Under the pieces are notes generated by a model. That model was not told the origin of the DNA, searched no databases, and saw nothing but the letters and a program-made list of their open reading frames with translations. DNA of 64,000 bases from assembly GCA_019914995.1 (NCBI GenBank), contig CM034128.1, positions 6,016,501 through 6,080,500 on the forward strand, written 5' to 3'. Of the stretch, positions 35,761 through 47,940 are shown piece by piece. The translations under genes and the position numbers were made by a program. This DNA is from Acanthochlamys bracteata (lineage: Eukaryota; Streptophyta; Magnoliopsida; Pandanales; Velloziaceae). Each line of letters opens with the position of its first letter. Position 1 is the stretch's first letter.

Positions 35761-36157
35761 ATCAATTTTAAAGTTAGAGCCGTAATTATTAAAGTTTAAT
35801 ATTGTAGTTAGTTATATTAGAGTTTTTTATTTTGATACTATATTTATGATTTACTACTACATTTTAGTATTATAATTAAATCTTATAATTACTACTAGTT
35901 ATTAATTTATTATTTCAACTATTTTGTAATCAAGCCTTTCGATGTTAGGAATGTTTTAATTCTGTTTCAATTTTAATTATGTTTTCAATTTCAATTATTT
36001 ATTTAAGAATTACTCAATGCAAAAATCGTCGATGTCAAAGCCGCTGCATCTATTAATCGAGCCGTCGCCATTGTCAACGCACTCTCATCATGCTGTAGAC
36101 GCTTTTTTCATCATGATTTGGTGCATTACACATCTCTCTATAGCTATTAACGTTTGA
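35761..36157. other. Non-coding stretch
   Basis: AT-rich up to about 36,000, then less AT-rich sequence leading into the thioredoxin fragment. I could not read thioredoxin upstream of it. Confidence 0.4.
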
Positions 36158-36292
36158 GAGCATATGGTAGCTCAGAATTGGGCTGTTGAAGTTATGCCAA
36201 CCTTCATGTTCGTGAAAGAGGGTAAGATTCTCAACATGATCGTTGGCGCTCACAAAGACAAGCTCTCAGATAAGATTGACCAACTCAAGTGA
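36158..36292 (+). pseudogene. Thioredoxin h C-terminal fragment
   Basis: From 36,167 to the TGA at 36,290-36,292 the frame reads VAQNWAVEVMPTFMFVKEGK and continues to a natural end in DQLK. This matches the C-terminal third of cytosolic thioredoxin h, including the cis-Pro motif MPTF and the following beta strand. The active-site part (WCGPC) and everything before it are not found upstream, so only a fragment remains. It could be a lone exon or a retrocopied piece. A MITE starts at the base after the stop codon. Confidence 0.72.
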
Positions 36293-36535
36293 AGGACGTG
36301 TTTACCTACTTTTTAAACTTACTTTTTTTAAACTTATTTTTAATATAAAATACATACAAAAATTAAAATAAAATTTTTTATTAATAATTTTTTTAAATTT
36401 AATTTTAAAACTTACTACAAAATATTAAATTAATATAAAATTTTATTTTTTATTATTTTAATTTTTAATTTTATTTTTTAAATTAATTTTTAAAAAATTC
36501 ACTTTATTCACTTTATATAAAAAATAAATACGCCC
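36293..36535. mobile_element. AT-rich MITE, TIR GGGCGTGTTTAT family
   Basis: The left end GGACGTGTTTACC and right end AAATAAATACGCCC are inverted copies. GAA flanks both sides and may be a 3-bp target duplication. Related copies lie at 41,057 and 53,488. Confidence 0.6.
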
Positions 36536-36746
36536 GAAAGCGATGCTGCTTGACCTCTATCCATACTGTTTGTGAGGGAAGGGAAGATGCCGTTTAAGCA
36601 GTTGGTTCAAATACTGTACTTGTATCTTAATAAGTTCCTCCAAGGATCTTGGATTGTGTTGAGTTTGAAATATGTAGTGCTTGTTTTAATGTGTGGTACT
36701 TCTGTCTCTGATTTTTGTTGTAGGATAAAGTTAACCTGCTATTTTA

Positions 36747-37005
36747 GGGGGTGTTTGGAATTATTTTTCTTCGATCCTTTTTTTCAATTTTTTATTTCAC
36801 GTTTTTAAATACATATTTTATAAATATATAAAAAATTTATTTAAAAATTTAAAAAGTGTAAAAAATTCTACGAAGTGAGATTTTTTTATTACATATTTTA
36901 ATTATTTTTTGAAAGTAAAAAAAAATATAACTTGTTTTTCAAAAAAAACAAAAATATTTTTCATTCTAGAAAAGTTCTATTTCATAAGCACTACCAAACA
37001 CCCCC
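36747..37005. mobile_element. Tourist-like MITE (PIF/Harbinger type)
   Basis: A perfect 12-bp terminal inverted repeat GGGGGTGTTTGG / CCAAACACCCCC is flanked on both sides by TTA (36,744-36,746 and 37,006-37,008), the target preference of this superfamily. Length 259 bp. The interior is AT-rich with an ATTCTACGAAGTGAGATTTT core. Confidence 0.88.
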
Positions 37006-37008
37006 TTA

Positions 37009-38940
37009 CTAGTTCATACTGTTGTTATGTAATTGCTCTATGGTAGGAGAAATTAGAATTTGGTGGTAATTGAAAGATGTCCTAAGATTCTTTTTTCAGA
37101 TCGTGTCCTTATGGGAAAAGCTTTTTGTCACCCTTTTTTCTTTTATTTATAAGAAGGATCTCATATTTAAATTAATGCGCATGAATATCTCTGCACTTTT
37201 GGGCTCTGTATACAATTTCACGCAAAGTGCGAGCAGGGAACCCTACAAGTTTAGCAGAAAGACTTGTATTAAGAGTGCAGAAGAAAGGAAAAAAGAAAAG
37301 CCGGCTTTTATCGAGCCATTTGCTACATGTGCAACTTTACTTAAAATACTAATAAATTTATTAAAATATATATAAAATAAATAATTTAATATTAATAATT
37401 TATAATAAATATTACTATATTAATTTTTAATTAATTATTAAATATATATTTACTAATAAATTTATAGGTATTTAATAAATTTATTTGTTATAGACATATT
37501 AGGTTTAAAAACTTTAATAATATATGAAAAAGAGTAACAAAATTTAATAACATATCTATTATTATATACATAAGGGTATTTTAATAATTAAATATCTCTT
37601 TCAGAAATAATACAATAAAGTAAAATTTATTAAGACATTTTGTAGTAATAGCTACTATTTCAGCAAAAGTATCATATTCCTCTAAAAATACTATAAAACA
37701 GTTTTATTCTAAAAGCTAAAAAATTTCAGAACAACCGAATAGAGCCTACGCTTACGAGAGTGCTGATGAAACTTGTGGATGTCGTCTGCTAATAATTTGT
37801 TGTCTAGCCTTCTGCATCATCTACAGGCATAATGTAAGTCTTTAAACGCATATTGAAATGCTACTGTTGTTGCATGGACCAAAGCAATTTTCATTCTTGG
37901 GCAAAAGAATTGCCTTGCATCATTGTAACTTTGGGGCTTTTAGCATGAACGGATGCCTTTCTATGATAAGCTTTCTTTTAAGATATGAATGCACTCTATA
38001 TTTGCATAAGTGTAGATTGTTGATGAGAATACCATGGTTGAATGATACCATATTAATCGATCTCCAAAACCCTTTTGGCAAAAATGGCCACATAATCAGT
38101 TATTTAACACATTACGGGGTAAGAGAAAATTTTTAAAGAATAAGGGGTTTTTTATGAAGTAGTCACATCCAACCTTATTTTACTTTTTTAGGTCATTTTT
38201 TCAAATTTTATTTTTTTAATCATTTTGGTTATAAAAGATAAAAAATTCTCAACTCAATTTTTTTGAAATTACCTTTATGTTTCCTCTCAAACTATAGAAA
38301 AACTCAACTGTCTTCGCTGAAACATCACTAGCTTGACCTCGATCCTATTGGCTCTCGAGTTTGGAGTTCTTTGACGACTATCGTACTAATATTAATAATG
38401 ACTTTATAAGGTACGTAAAGAGCCAATAAGGATAGTTACAATTGAAAAATTGTCTGATGTAGAAAGAAGAAGAAAAACACAACTTAAAACTTGTTTCATA
38501 CAAAGAAGAGAAAAACAACAATAACAGATTGCACCAAGATAATTAATGAACAGTCGGACAAATCAATATGGTCGTACATACTTGAAAACATAGAGTAATT
38601 TTGAGTACAAGTTGCCTAGCGTTGGTGATGAGTTTGTTAAATAATAAGCTATAATGATCGCAGGGCTCATGAGCACGATTGTCTTTCTTCGTCATTATTG
38701 AGTATGAGTATCCAAACAATTGTCCTCAATGGCAAGGATAGTTTTCTCAGGTGAAGATTCTTTTTTTACTATCTCATCATGTATAGCATCTTCACGGATG
38801 GCATAGGTTGTACTGGTGAAAGATGCTTTCTTATCTAGCCAACTAAAGGGAATAATGTTGAGTATGACTGCCCAAATCCATGGCAACCTAATGTTATCAT
38901 GTGGTCTAGATCGCACAGAGTCATGCTTTGATAAATATAG
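37009..38940. other. Non-coding stretch
   Basis: Short open frames (for example 37,070-37,375 and 37,858-38,136 plus, 38,695-38,949 minus) have no recognisable domain. AT-rich block at 37,370-37,720. I see no supported gene. Confidence 0.4.
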
Positions 38941-38950
38941 GTCGTACAAA

Positions 38951-39220
38951 AGTCACAAAGACCTAAAGAATTTTTTATTTGAAATATATAAATGTTGTTT
39001 TGTTTCTAAACACTAAATGTGTAAGTGTTATTTTATTTCTAAACATTATAAATGTGTGAAGCGGGTGACCCGAATCACATATTGATAAGTAGGGTTAGCA
39101 CAAAGTCAAAAAGAGCTAAATAAGGATATTTGATTTGAAATATGTAAATATGAAAATGTTATCTTATATCTAAACATTACAAATGTGTCAAACGAGTAAC
39201 CCAAACACATTTTTTGTTTT
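38951..39220 (+). repeat. Imperfect tandem duplication, unit about 153 bp
   Basis: AGTCACAAAGACCTAAA (38,951) and AGTCAAAAAGAGCTAAA (39,104) each begin a unit that goes on through TTTGAAATAT and TTTCTAAACATTA / TATCTAAACATTA to AAATGTGTGAAGCGGGTGAC or AAATGTGTCAAACGAGTAAC. Confidence 0.65.
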
Positions 39221-40767
39221 TGTTTTTGTCGTACTTGGCAATGTTGTTTTTGCATGTAGAGGTTTAGACTTGGACGAGAGATCCTAGTGCTTTTCTTTAC
39301 CACGTTTGGCAAGTTAACTTCGCTCTCATGTGGGCAAAATAGAGTCGCACATGGTGGCATAGATGTCTACTGATGAGAATAAATATTTCTAATCAAACCA
39401 TTACTTGATGCATTTCAAACACCCAATATATCAACATTTACAATTTTAAAATTAAAATTCATAAAATAATCAATATTTATAAAAAAAAGGTCGTATAGAT
39501 CACACATAATGGTAGCAAGGGTTAATAGAAGAGGGTTTGTTTTCTAAGAGTTGCAACAAGAACATCTCCTCTTTAAATGATGTCTGAATTCCCATTATTT
39601 AAGGTCATGGAAGTATGGAAGTCGAAGAATGAAGAAAAAAATATTGAGTAATGGTGTTCATTAAAAAATGTTGAATTTGTTACCATATCGTGACACTCTT
39701 GAACAGTAAACATCAATTTTCAAATATTTTTAGCATTTATTCTAGACAAATCATATATTGTCAGATTTCATAGTATTTGGCAGAATTACTTGCCCAAGAA
39801 ATGCTTTAGGTAGCCTACAAGAAGGAACGAACCACAAAGTATATGGGCATAACTTCTAGAAGATAACAAATACAACCTGCAACTTATTATTCTTCTCTAA
39901 AACGAATTATAGTTAAGAAGAAAATTATGAATTGTGGGATTGTGCTAATTATGGAAAGCACAAAGAGTAGGATTAATAAAGACAGTAAAAAGCTGGTTAA
40001 GGGATTTAGAAACATGTTTATCTGGTGATGTACAAAAAAATGAATATCTAGATGTGAGGTGCAAAACTAAGAAGAGTCTTCAAAAAGTTGGTATGACCAT
40101 AGATGCAAACACAACATACCAATGATAGCGACCCTTTGTGCTCATAACCAATACTCAATACGATGCACTTTGCTAGTCAACCAATTAGTTTTATGCATTC
40201 AGTATAAAAAATGGGAATAAATAAATGCATATAAAAGTGTGAATCATAATATAATTAGAAGTAGATTAAAACAAACACTTGAGATGGTTTGCTTGATAAA
40301 ACAAAAATAGAGTGATATTGATAAAATTAATAGAGATAAGAATTACTCTGCCAAAAGATTTGAGAAATAAAGGATAACATAAGAGTAGTAGCAGTGAAAA
40401 GAATATAACAATGATTATGTTGCTACATGTTCTGTTTAGGAGTGCAAGGGCAGAATTGCTAAAAATTAATGCTATAAAATTGGAAGATGTATCTCATTCA
40501 AGAAGATAGTTCTTTACAAGAACAAAAACATAAATTAAAATAGTAATTTTCAATTGAGTATGAATCATAACAGTGAATGTACTATGAACATAAGAAGTTT
40601 TGAATAATGATGCATAAGATATATCCAAGTATAACAAGTGTAATTATTAATAAATTTTTTCAGCTCATACATGCTGATATAGGAGAAAAAAATTTGCCGA
40701 AGAATTGAATGTGAAATAAACTCTTTTTGGCGGGACTCTAAGATATTAAATATCTATGCAACAAGTT
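39221..40767. other. Non-coding, probably decayed transposon sequence
   Basis: Dense in stops in all frames, with no conserved domain seen. It lies just upstream of an LTR-like segment and could be its internal region, but this is not shown. Confidence 0.3.
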
Positions 40768-41050
40768 TGTTAGATTATCTGAAATATCAACTCAAGAGGA
40801 GAGGGGTGAATTGAGTAGGTAATTAAATTTTTTTGTAAAACAAAAGTTCCTACAGACAGTAGGTAGTCAACCGACTGTATATAAGATGAATCCTACAGAC
40901 AGAATTAGCACAACATATATTACAGTCAGACAATTTAAGTAAAGGCTGTTTAGGAGATTTATATGGTTCGATAAACATTTTCACCTACCTCTATGGGTCC
41001 TCTATCACAAAAACTGAAACTTCACTAGCTTCTAATAAGCAATACTTACC
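40768..41050 (+). repeat. Partial LTR-like sequence
   Basis: TGTTAGATTATCTGAAATATC followed by CTCAAGAGGAGAGGGGTGAA resembles the start of many plant LTRs (a CAAGAGGGGGGTGAATTG phrase). No partner LTR was found, so it may be a solo or truncated LTR. Confidence 0.4.
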
Positions 41051-41056
41051 AAGAGC

Positions 41057-41252
41057 AAAGTGTTTCACTAAACACTTTAATAAATAATTTAAAAATATTT
41101 AATAAAAAATAAAATTTTTATTAATTTTATATTAATAATATTTTTTTTAAAAATTTAAAAATAAAATTAATTTAAAATATTTTGTTTATTTTATATTAAA
41201 AATAAAATTTAAAAAAAATAAAATTTATAGCGTAGAAAAACACGTCCCAGAT
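41057..41252. mobile_element. AT-rich MITE related to the 36,293 and 53,488 copies
   Basis: It runs from AGCAAAGTGTTTCACTAAAC to GTAGAAAAACACGTCCC. The interior TAAAATTTTTATTAATTTTATATTAATA matches the two other copies, and the right end inverted reads GGGACGTGTTTTT. The left border is blurred. Confidence 0.5.
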
Positions 41253-42334
41253 CGCGGCGCCGTGTAACCAATGAACCCAGCGCATAACCCTAACCGTTGT
41301 TTGTTTCTTTCAGTCCAACAGAATATATTCGGTCCAAGCTCTACTCTGATTGAGAAGGCCCAGTATAATCTTTCCACTCTACAGCCACGGCATCTTTGCA
41401 GTCTAGCACTCCAAGCAATCCTCAAAAAGATAGAAAACACTCTAAGCAAGCTAGCAAACGTCAATTTGTAAGTTGCAACAACAAGAACAACGATAATAAT
41501 TGATTAATAATCCTGAAAATCAACCTAACAATGTGTGTGCGTTCTGTTCTTCGCATATGCTTCATCTTCTCACGCCAATTCAAGTCGAGATTGTGACGCC
41601 AAATCTCATGCTCCCTACATCGCTGTATCCTCTACCATCACAACAAACGCAAGTTGCGCAAGATTTATGAGTGTTTATATTTGTTGATGATGATCGTTTA
41701 TATGCTTGCTTGACAAAATCTAGAGCAGATGCCCACTAAAATATTGGATCTTTCGTCACAAGTTGAGACCGGCCGAACTAATAAATTCACCTTTTGTTGA
41801 ATAGACATTTTGTAACATATACAAGAAAAGTTTCCTCTCAATTTCACAACTTTCACCGATATGATATGGAAAAAGGAAAGGGGAACATTGCAGAAACCTC
41901 ATGGACATGCATGGATTGAGAAGAGCAACTCTCCAAGTTGTTGGCTTGGTGAGCAAAAGCTCTGCCGGCCGGTGCTGATTCACCAATAGTCTATCATTCT
42001 AGTTCCCAAAGTATAGAATCAACTAATTAGACAGAAACAACAATCACAATAGAACGATAGGAAGTAAAGCAATCAAAGCTACAGATATAAGTATCAAGTC
42101 GATACATTCCACAAGTATTATAAATTTATAATAAACCAGCTATACCCATGGATTCTTTAATTTGAGCTAACAACATATAAACCTAATCTAAATAAGAAAA
42201 ATTTGAAAGACAAAAGTTGTGTGGTACACAATACAAAGCAATCACTCAAATTAGTTGGTGGTGCATAACTTAATGGAAGTTATGATGAAGTTCTTCAGGA
42301 CAAGCTATTCAATAGCGCACGCCTACACTCAAGG
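41253..42334. other. Non-coding; 3' flank of the DUF7054 gene
   Basis: Bases 42,240-42,334 probably include its 3' UTR. A 66-residue frame at 41,271-41,471 (plus) has no recognisable family and I do not call it. Confidence 0.4.
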
Positions 42335-43000
42335 TCACAACTGAGGAAAAAATTCCAAGAATTTGAACCATGGAGTGTCACTTGCTCTGGAATCCCTCCC
42401 TGCTTCGCTAGAGCAAGATGTTGCCTTCGACGACGAAGGCAGAGAAGGATCAAAAGACGATGATGATACTGATTTCGGGCAGACGAAGAAATTCCTGGAG
42501 CCAAGTTCGACGAGTTTATCAGCAGGATCCAGACCTTGCAGACTGAACTGAGAGAAGTGGAGCGTGAAGTTCTTAGGGTCATCCGTGCGTAACGGCGGAC
42601 GCATGCCCTCCTTCACGTACTGCCTCAAAGCGGCGGCTATTAGGTCTCCCACAGACCACTCCGTGGAAGCCATCACCTGCACCGGCCCAAGGCTCCGCTG
42701 CACCGAAACGTTCACAAGCATTTTCGTCGGTACTCGTCTCACTGTAACTTGCCCTGCTAATTTTTTGCCATCTGCTAGCAGACTGATGCTGTTATGTCTA
42801 GGGGACTGCTCTGCCCATATCTTCCCGGCCTGGAGATCAGGCTGCGTCTTGGGTCGGGTTATCTGTCGTTGCTCCGGAACCACTGGCGGTCTACCGTGAA
42901 ACGACGCCGCCCTCTCCGTCTGCGGTGTCTTTCTACGATTCTTGGTGTGGGAGGTTGCCCCGCTATCACATCTCACGTTCGACGATGGCAAGGGAGACAT
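42335..43000 (-). CDS. DUF7054-domain protein, At4g22758-like
   Basis: A single exon of 221 codons on the minus strand, ATG at 43,000-42,998. The N terminus is basic and probably disordered, with a KNRRKTP patch and an ASFHGR motif seen in this plant family. Residues about 91-177 form the DUF7054 domain: VNVSVQRSLGPVQVM, then VGDLIAAALRQYVKEG, then LGSRNFFVCPKS, which looks like a ubiquitin-like or RA-like fold. The C terminus is Ser-rich. The function of the family is not known. Base composition is richer in GC than the flanks, as expected of a real exon. No neighbour suggests a role. The frame could start at a later Met, but this start keeps the conserved N-terminal patch. Confidence 0.88.
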   Translation of the reverse strand: MSPLPSSNVRCDSGATSHTKNRRKTPQTERAASFHGRPPVVPEQRQITRPKTQPDLQAGKIWAEQSPRHNSISLLADGKKLAGQVTVRRVPTKMLVNVSVQRSLGPVQVMASTEWSVGDLIAAALRQYVKEGMRPPLRTDDPKNFTLHFSQFSLQGLDPADKLVELGSRNFFVCPKSVSSSSFDPSLPSSSKATSCSSEAGRDSRASDTPWFKFLEFFPQL

Positions 43001-44880
43001 GGCTTAGCCTTTGTTTGATCGATACTATAGCTTGCTATTCAGACAAGTACATGAATGGACTTATTTCAATAGTGGCTACCTTGGAGCAGTCCGTAGGCGG
43101 CGGTAACGGAAGAATCGTGGGAATGGGAAGCTGCCGCACGAGGAAGAAGAGCGCCTGCGCTCAACCTTTGCTCCACCTCCTCCCTCTCCAGCACGCATAA
43201 CAGAGAAAAAGAAATCAAGAGAGATTATAAAATGTCGTGGGAGAGTCAACTCCTAAGAATTGGATAAGAGTTTGAGGAGGCGTGAAACAAATGTAACTAA
43301 TAGCTTAGAGTCTTAGACTATTGTAATTATTGTCAGAGAGAAAAAAGGAAATGGCAGAATGATTCTTTGGACAAAGTAATGACTTCGAGTTGGAGAAATG
43401 GCCATGGCCGGAGAAGGCTTTTAATATAGGTAGATGGATGGATGGAACCGGCACACAGTTACAATACCCCACCTTGTCCCCTCTTTCTCTCTCTCGTACA
43501 TTATCATAATTATTGCGCGATTAATGAATTGATACATGACCGGCTGCTACCGGTAATCTTCCCTCTCCCTTTTAAATATTTTCTCTTAATTATAATAAAA
43601 ATGATAACGATCACTCTAAAGACCTGTTTGTGTTTATAAGTTCTAGAGAAAGATCAGATAGATATTAACGAGGAATGTCCAAAATATAGATATGGGTGGT
43701 GACAATGAGCTGCAGTTGAACCCTCACAGCATTCTCTTATCAGGGGAAGGCTTCATCTTTCTCCTATTCTTTTTTCTAGAATTATTGATATAATAACCTA
43801 TTATATTTATAATAATTATAACGACTTTTCCAAACAGCCTTTTCGCGCGGGTGGTGTCGTGTGGCGGCCCACTCCATTATGTAACTGGTTATATCCGATG
43901 GCCACTTGGCTGGTTAAACTCCTACTTACTTCCTTCCCACGTGTGCCTATGTTGGTTGGACGGCACAAACCAGCTTCTCTGTAGTTTCTCATACCGTCTT
44001 TACACGTGCCTGACCATAGACGCCGTTGCGAATTGTGAGGCGCGATGCTTCGTGACGGCTGTTATTACAACCACGAGTCACACGGCAAATCCAGATTCTG
44101 TAGCTCACACGGGGTTTGAGTGAAGAAAGAATACTACGATTCTCAGAGAGACGCAGGATCCAACTCTGGAGGCTGTCCCGTGAAGTATTGGTTGCTAAGT
44201 TGTGTACTCTATTAATATACAACGTGAGAGCGTTTTAGCCACGTGATATTTTAGGTGTGGACAACCGTTTGAATATTTTTTTAAAAACTGTTTTATATTT
44301 AAATAGATTTTTTAATTTAAAAAAAGCATTATTTTAAATTATTAAATATAAAGATTTTGTATAATATAGTTTATTGCATATACTTTGTTATTTTTATATA
44401 ACGTTTTACGAGTGATTGGTCTTCCCACAAAGTAAAAGGTAAATTTATTTTCAAAATTTTAAAAATTTCAACTTAAAAAAAGTTTTTTTTATAATTACAC
44501 TCAACTTATCCTCTGCTATCGAATGCAAAGACATTCCAACCAACCCCATCCACTTTTAGAAGCCATTAAGAACTATTTAAATAGAATATTTTTAAAGAAT
44601 AAGTTTAATTAAAGGTTTTTAAAGTATATGTATCTTTATAGTAAAAGTCTAAAGTTACATGTATATAATTATATGATATAAATTGATTTATATTTTTAAA
44701 TATATTTTAAAATATTGATAATACTATAAAAGTTTAGAAAAAATTTTTTAAAAAAATTAAAAAGCAACAAAATATATAGCCAAACGAATACGCAGAGAAT
44801 TAAAATTTATGTCGTTAACTTGAATCTGCAACATAATTAAACAAAATAGAAAGGAAACGAAATGGAAATAGGGAAGATGA
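43001..44880. promoter_or_regulatory. Upstream region of the DUF7054 gene and intergenic DNA
   Basis: Bases 43,001-43,450 should hold the minus-strand promoter and 5' UTR, with a CT-rich run near 43,480. From 43,850 to 44,220 the DNA is less AT-rich, with no recognisable protein. After 44,250 it is AT-rich. Nothing else is supported. Confidence 0.35.
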
Positions 44881-44887
44881 AGATATG

Positions 44888-45008
44888 GAGAACTATGAGT
44901 GGCCGTGGTCAGATAGAGATTGACTCATAATTTTTTATATCCAACGGTAAAAAAAAATTTCTACAATCAAAAATATCGGTAGTGTTCGGGAGTGATTTTA
45001 GAACAGAT

Positions 45009-45046
<38 letters not shown>

Positions 45047-45310
45047 TGAATAAGATAGATGCACAGATGTTTTTATATATATACATGAATAAGATAGATG
45101 CATGCCAAAAGTGGTCATGAGATCTCTAAGTCTAATTTCTGCTGTTGGATATGGAAAACCATGAGTTTGGAACATGTTATTAAAATTTCAACTCAATCGG
45201 AATACGAATCAACCTCCATTGAAACTCTTGATTAAAATGACCTAAAAACAAAAAATATGTATTTTGTCACTTTTAACAGAAAATGAGTACTGTCACTAAA
45301 ATATATTATT
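44888..45310. repeat. Dispersed repeat, relative of the 63,104-63,502 hairpin, with (AC)n(AT)n
   Basis: AAAATTTCAACTCAATCGGA (45,182 on), then ACGAATCAACCTCCATT and TTTTGTCACTTTTA match one arm of the inverted repeat at 63,104-63,502. A microsatellite of (AC)n at 45,009-45,031 followed by (AT)n to 45,046 sits in the middle. Confidence 0.6.
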
Positions 45311-45984
45311 CATATTAAAACAGTCATAATTAATGTAGACTTTTTACGTATATTTTAGATTATAAATATCTTTTTCAAATAGTACTATGATGCAACCAGT
45401 GAGGAGACTACAGAGAATGATTCAAGCATTGGAGGGCCGGAGAGGTCATTCCAAAGAGTTCGCGCAGAGACAAGAGGTAAAAAAATGCCATGTGTTTTGG
45501 GTTCAGCTCCTGATGCACTCCTGTATTTTTCGAATTTTAGACTTAGCGTTAAAATTCTATTCCGGGTGCAGCTTTGGCACTCAGGGTGCCATTCAAGTGT
45601 CCCAGTCCAATAAAAAGTCAATTGTTGTCAATGTTATATTAATTTTGATCAGAGATCTGGTTAAAATCTAACCATCTAAATTGTTATTTTTTACGATGAC
45701 GACGGATAGATCTCGTCGGAGTCTAACCGTCTGAATCATTATCTTCTACGGCGACGATGAATAGATGTAGAATTTTACTCTCACACAATAAAGAAAAGCT
45801 ATTTTAATCTTATTTTATTTTTTTTAATTTTAATACAAGTACATATATATAGACTCCTTATAACACTAAATAAAAAAAATTCTAAACAAGTAAAGAAATC
45901 TAATTCTAGAAGATTTCTAATAAAGAAATATATCTAATTCTAAAATAGGCATTTTAATATACCTAAAATACTACATATATATTG

Positions 45985-47760
45985 ACTCATGCCAATATGT
46001 ACAATGCTATCATCACGTATGATGTTTTAGTTCGCACTGAAAGTATGGTTTACAATTTTAGCTATAATGAGGAATTGAGGGATTACATGTTGCTCTATCA
46101 TGAAGGAGATAAAGCACATATTATACTGTGATTTTTTTAAAAAAATATTGTATCCGATGCTCCTCCTCCTAAACGTGCTCCTTTAGAGGGTTAAAATCAT
46201 CCAGTGTCAATAATATCTCAAGTGAATTTCTAATTAATGTGATTTTTTCGGAAAATAAGTAGAGGCAAAATATGGTCGGAGGTATGATGTGTCTGCTAAT
46301 TGTATCATGCATACCGACAGATCATGATTATCATTCTCTAATTTCACAGTAGGGAGGTTAGAAGCATTTAAAGTGATGATGTATATAGATGATTTACCCG
46401 TTAAGGCTTTATGTCCACTCACGGTGGATCGATTGCCTGTAGGAGAAGAGCAACTCGTATATATGTCATCTGGTATAGCCTGTATAAGTCAACTAAGTTT
46501 AGCTAGCAGCAGTAGTGACACCATGGCTTCTTATCATCTTAACAAATCTATGTCAGCCAACTTCTTCAAACAAGAATGATCTCGAAGGACAAGTATATTA
46601 TTTTGCACTAAAACAAATTTTTGTGTCAACAAAATCTATAAGAGATATGTTGATTCTCGAACGCATATATATAGAAAATTGCAGTGGCGATGGAATGTAA
46701 TAAAGAGATGAGATTTGAATTTTATAGATTACCAAATTATCTCAAGTTTATAATCGTTCTCATAAATCTACCAATCGTGAGATCAGTATCAATTTGACTG
46801 GCCTAGCATAAAACCATCATAATGATGTGAAGAACGATTACGGCATGAACACTGCTTATGGCAAGACTTGGAAAGCAGATGAACTTGTTTTTTAAGCTAT
46901 TTGAGGATTAATCAAAGAATCATATGCATTGTTGACTTTTCATTGTGCCGCATTAGATACAAAGAACTCAGGAACTATGATAGCCATCGAGACGGGATAC
47001 GACACTCATTTCTTACAATTTTTTATGCCCATCGGTCTTGCATTAGAAGTTTTCGTAATAATATTTGGCCAGTTATAACTATTGATGGCACATTTTGAAC
47101 TCAAACTTTGGTAAATCTTCATTTGTTAACTGAGAGCCTAAATGGCAACAATCAAATTTACCTGATAGAAGTTGGCGTCAAATGTTTCAAAAGTAAGCAT
47201 CGTTGCAGTGGTTAATGAAGAATTTGAGAGGAGCCATCAAGGATGTTTAAGTTCCCTCATATGTATTCGATCGGGGACCTAAAGATGATCGTCAAGAAAG
47301 TCTTCCTTGCTGCATTCATATGATCTATATGTTTATTTGGATCAAAATTTGAAACTCAACTTTAACAAAATGACCAATAATACTTCTATCTTATAAAACT
47401 GCAAATTTGTATCTTTCATACCAAATCATTTATGTAGTGAGCAATATCTAGACGCGCCGAAGAGAGCGCTTCTAGCTCTTTCGCATGATTAGAAGTATAA
47501 AATAGAGTTGTGTTGACCTTGATAATCCACAAAATGCATGTAGAAGATGCACGAAAAGAATTTTGCTATAAGGTGATAAGGTACCAAGAAAAAAATGTTC
47601 AAAATACGGTGGGTATGAACACAACAGATAAATCTATTAATCAATCATTCTAATATGCCTTACAAGTACAAGTTGGTTATGGCCCGAAAACTTGCGTTAA
47701 GTTATACAAAAGAAAGCAAAATGGCAAGCAAAAAGCACCTATCTAAATGTAGTATAGTCT
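45985..47760 (+). pseudogene. Mutator-like element (MULE) transposase relic
   Basis: Broken plus-strand blocks follow the order of a MURA-type transposase: NDYGMNTAYGKTWKADELV near 46,835, GTMIAIETGYDTHFLQFF near 46,975, RSFRNNIWPVITIDGTF near 47,050 (catalytic Asp region), NGNNQIYLIEVGVK near 47,140 and RGAIKDV near 47,235. These match the family pattern of GT..DIETD...F.YFF, then RP.I.VDGTFL, then D.NNQI.PIAFG. Frames change and stops intervene, so it is dead. Terminal repeats and a 9-bp target duplication were not found. Confidence 0.72.
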
Positions 47761-47940
47761 TGTAGTCAGTAACATGGTATTACATGCAATATTATTCGAT
47801 ATTTTACTGCAATGATTGTAAGAATATGTCAATTAAGTGACCAATGTAGAAGATGAAAGTACAAACATATAGAGCTTAAAGCATAAACTATAAAGAATAA
47901 AATTAAAAAGAATGTAAATTAGAAAGAATACTATTACAAA

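Noticed and set aside
37858..38949. Frames of 84-101 residues between 37 and 39 kb
   Set aside because: No domain, no exon context, and different from anything I recognise.
41271..41471. 66-residue plus-strand frame with a mirrored minus-strand frame
   Set aside because: No recognised family and no supporting gene structure. Overlapping open frames on both strands suggest chance.
42363..43200. Several plus-strand frames over the DUF7054 gene
   Set aside because: The conserved domain is on the minus strand, so these are shadows.
44888..45310. Full hairpin like the one at 63,104
   Set aside because: Only one arm is clearly present. The rest does not pair well, so I call it a dispersed relative and not a second hairpin.
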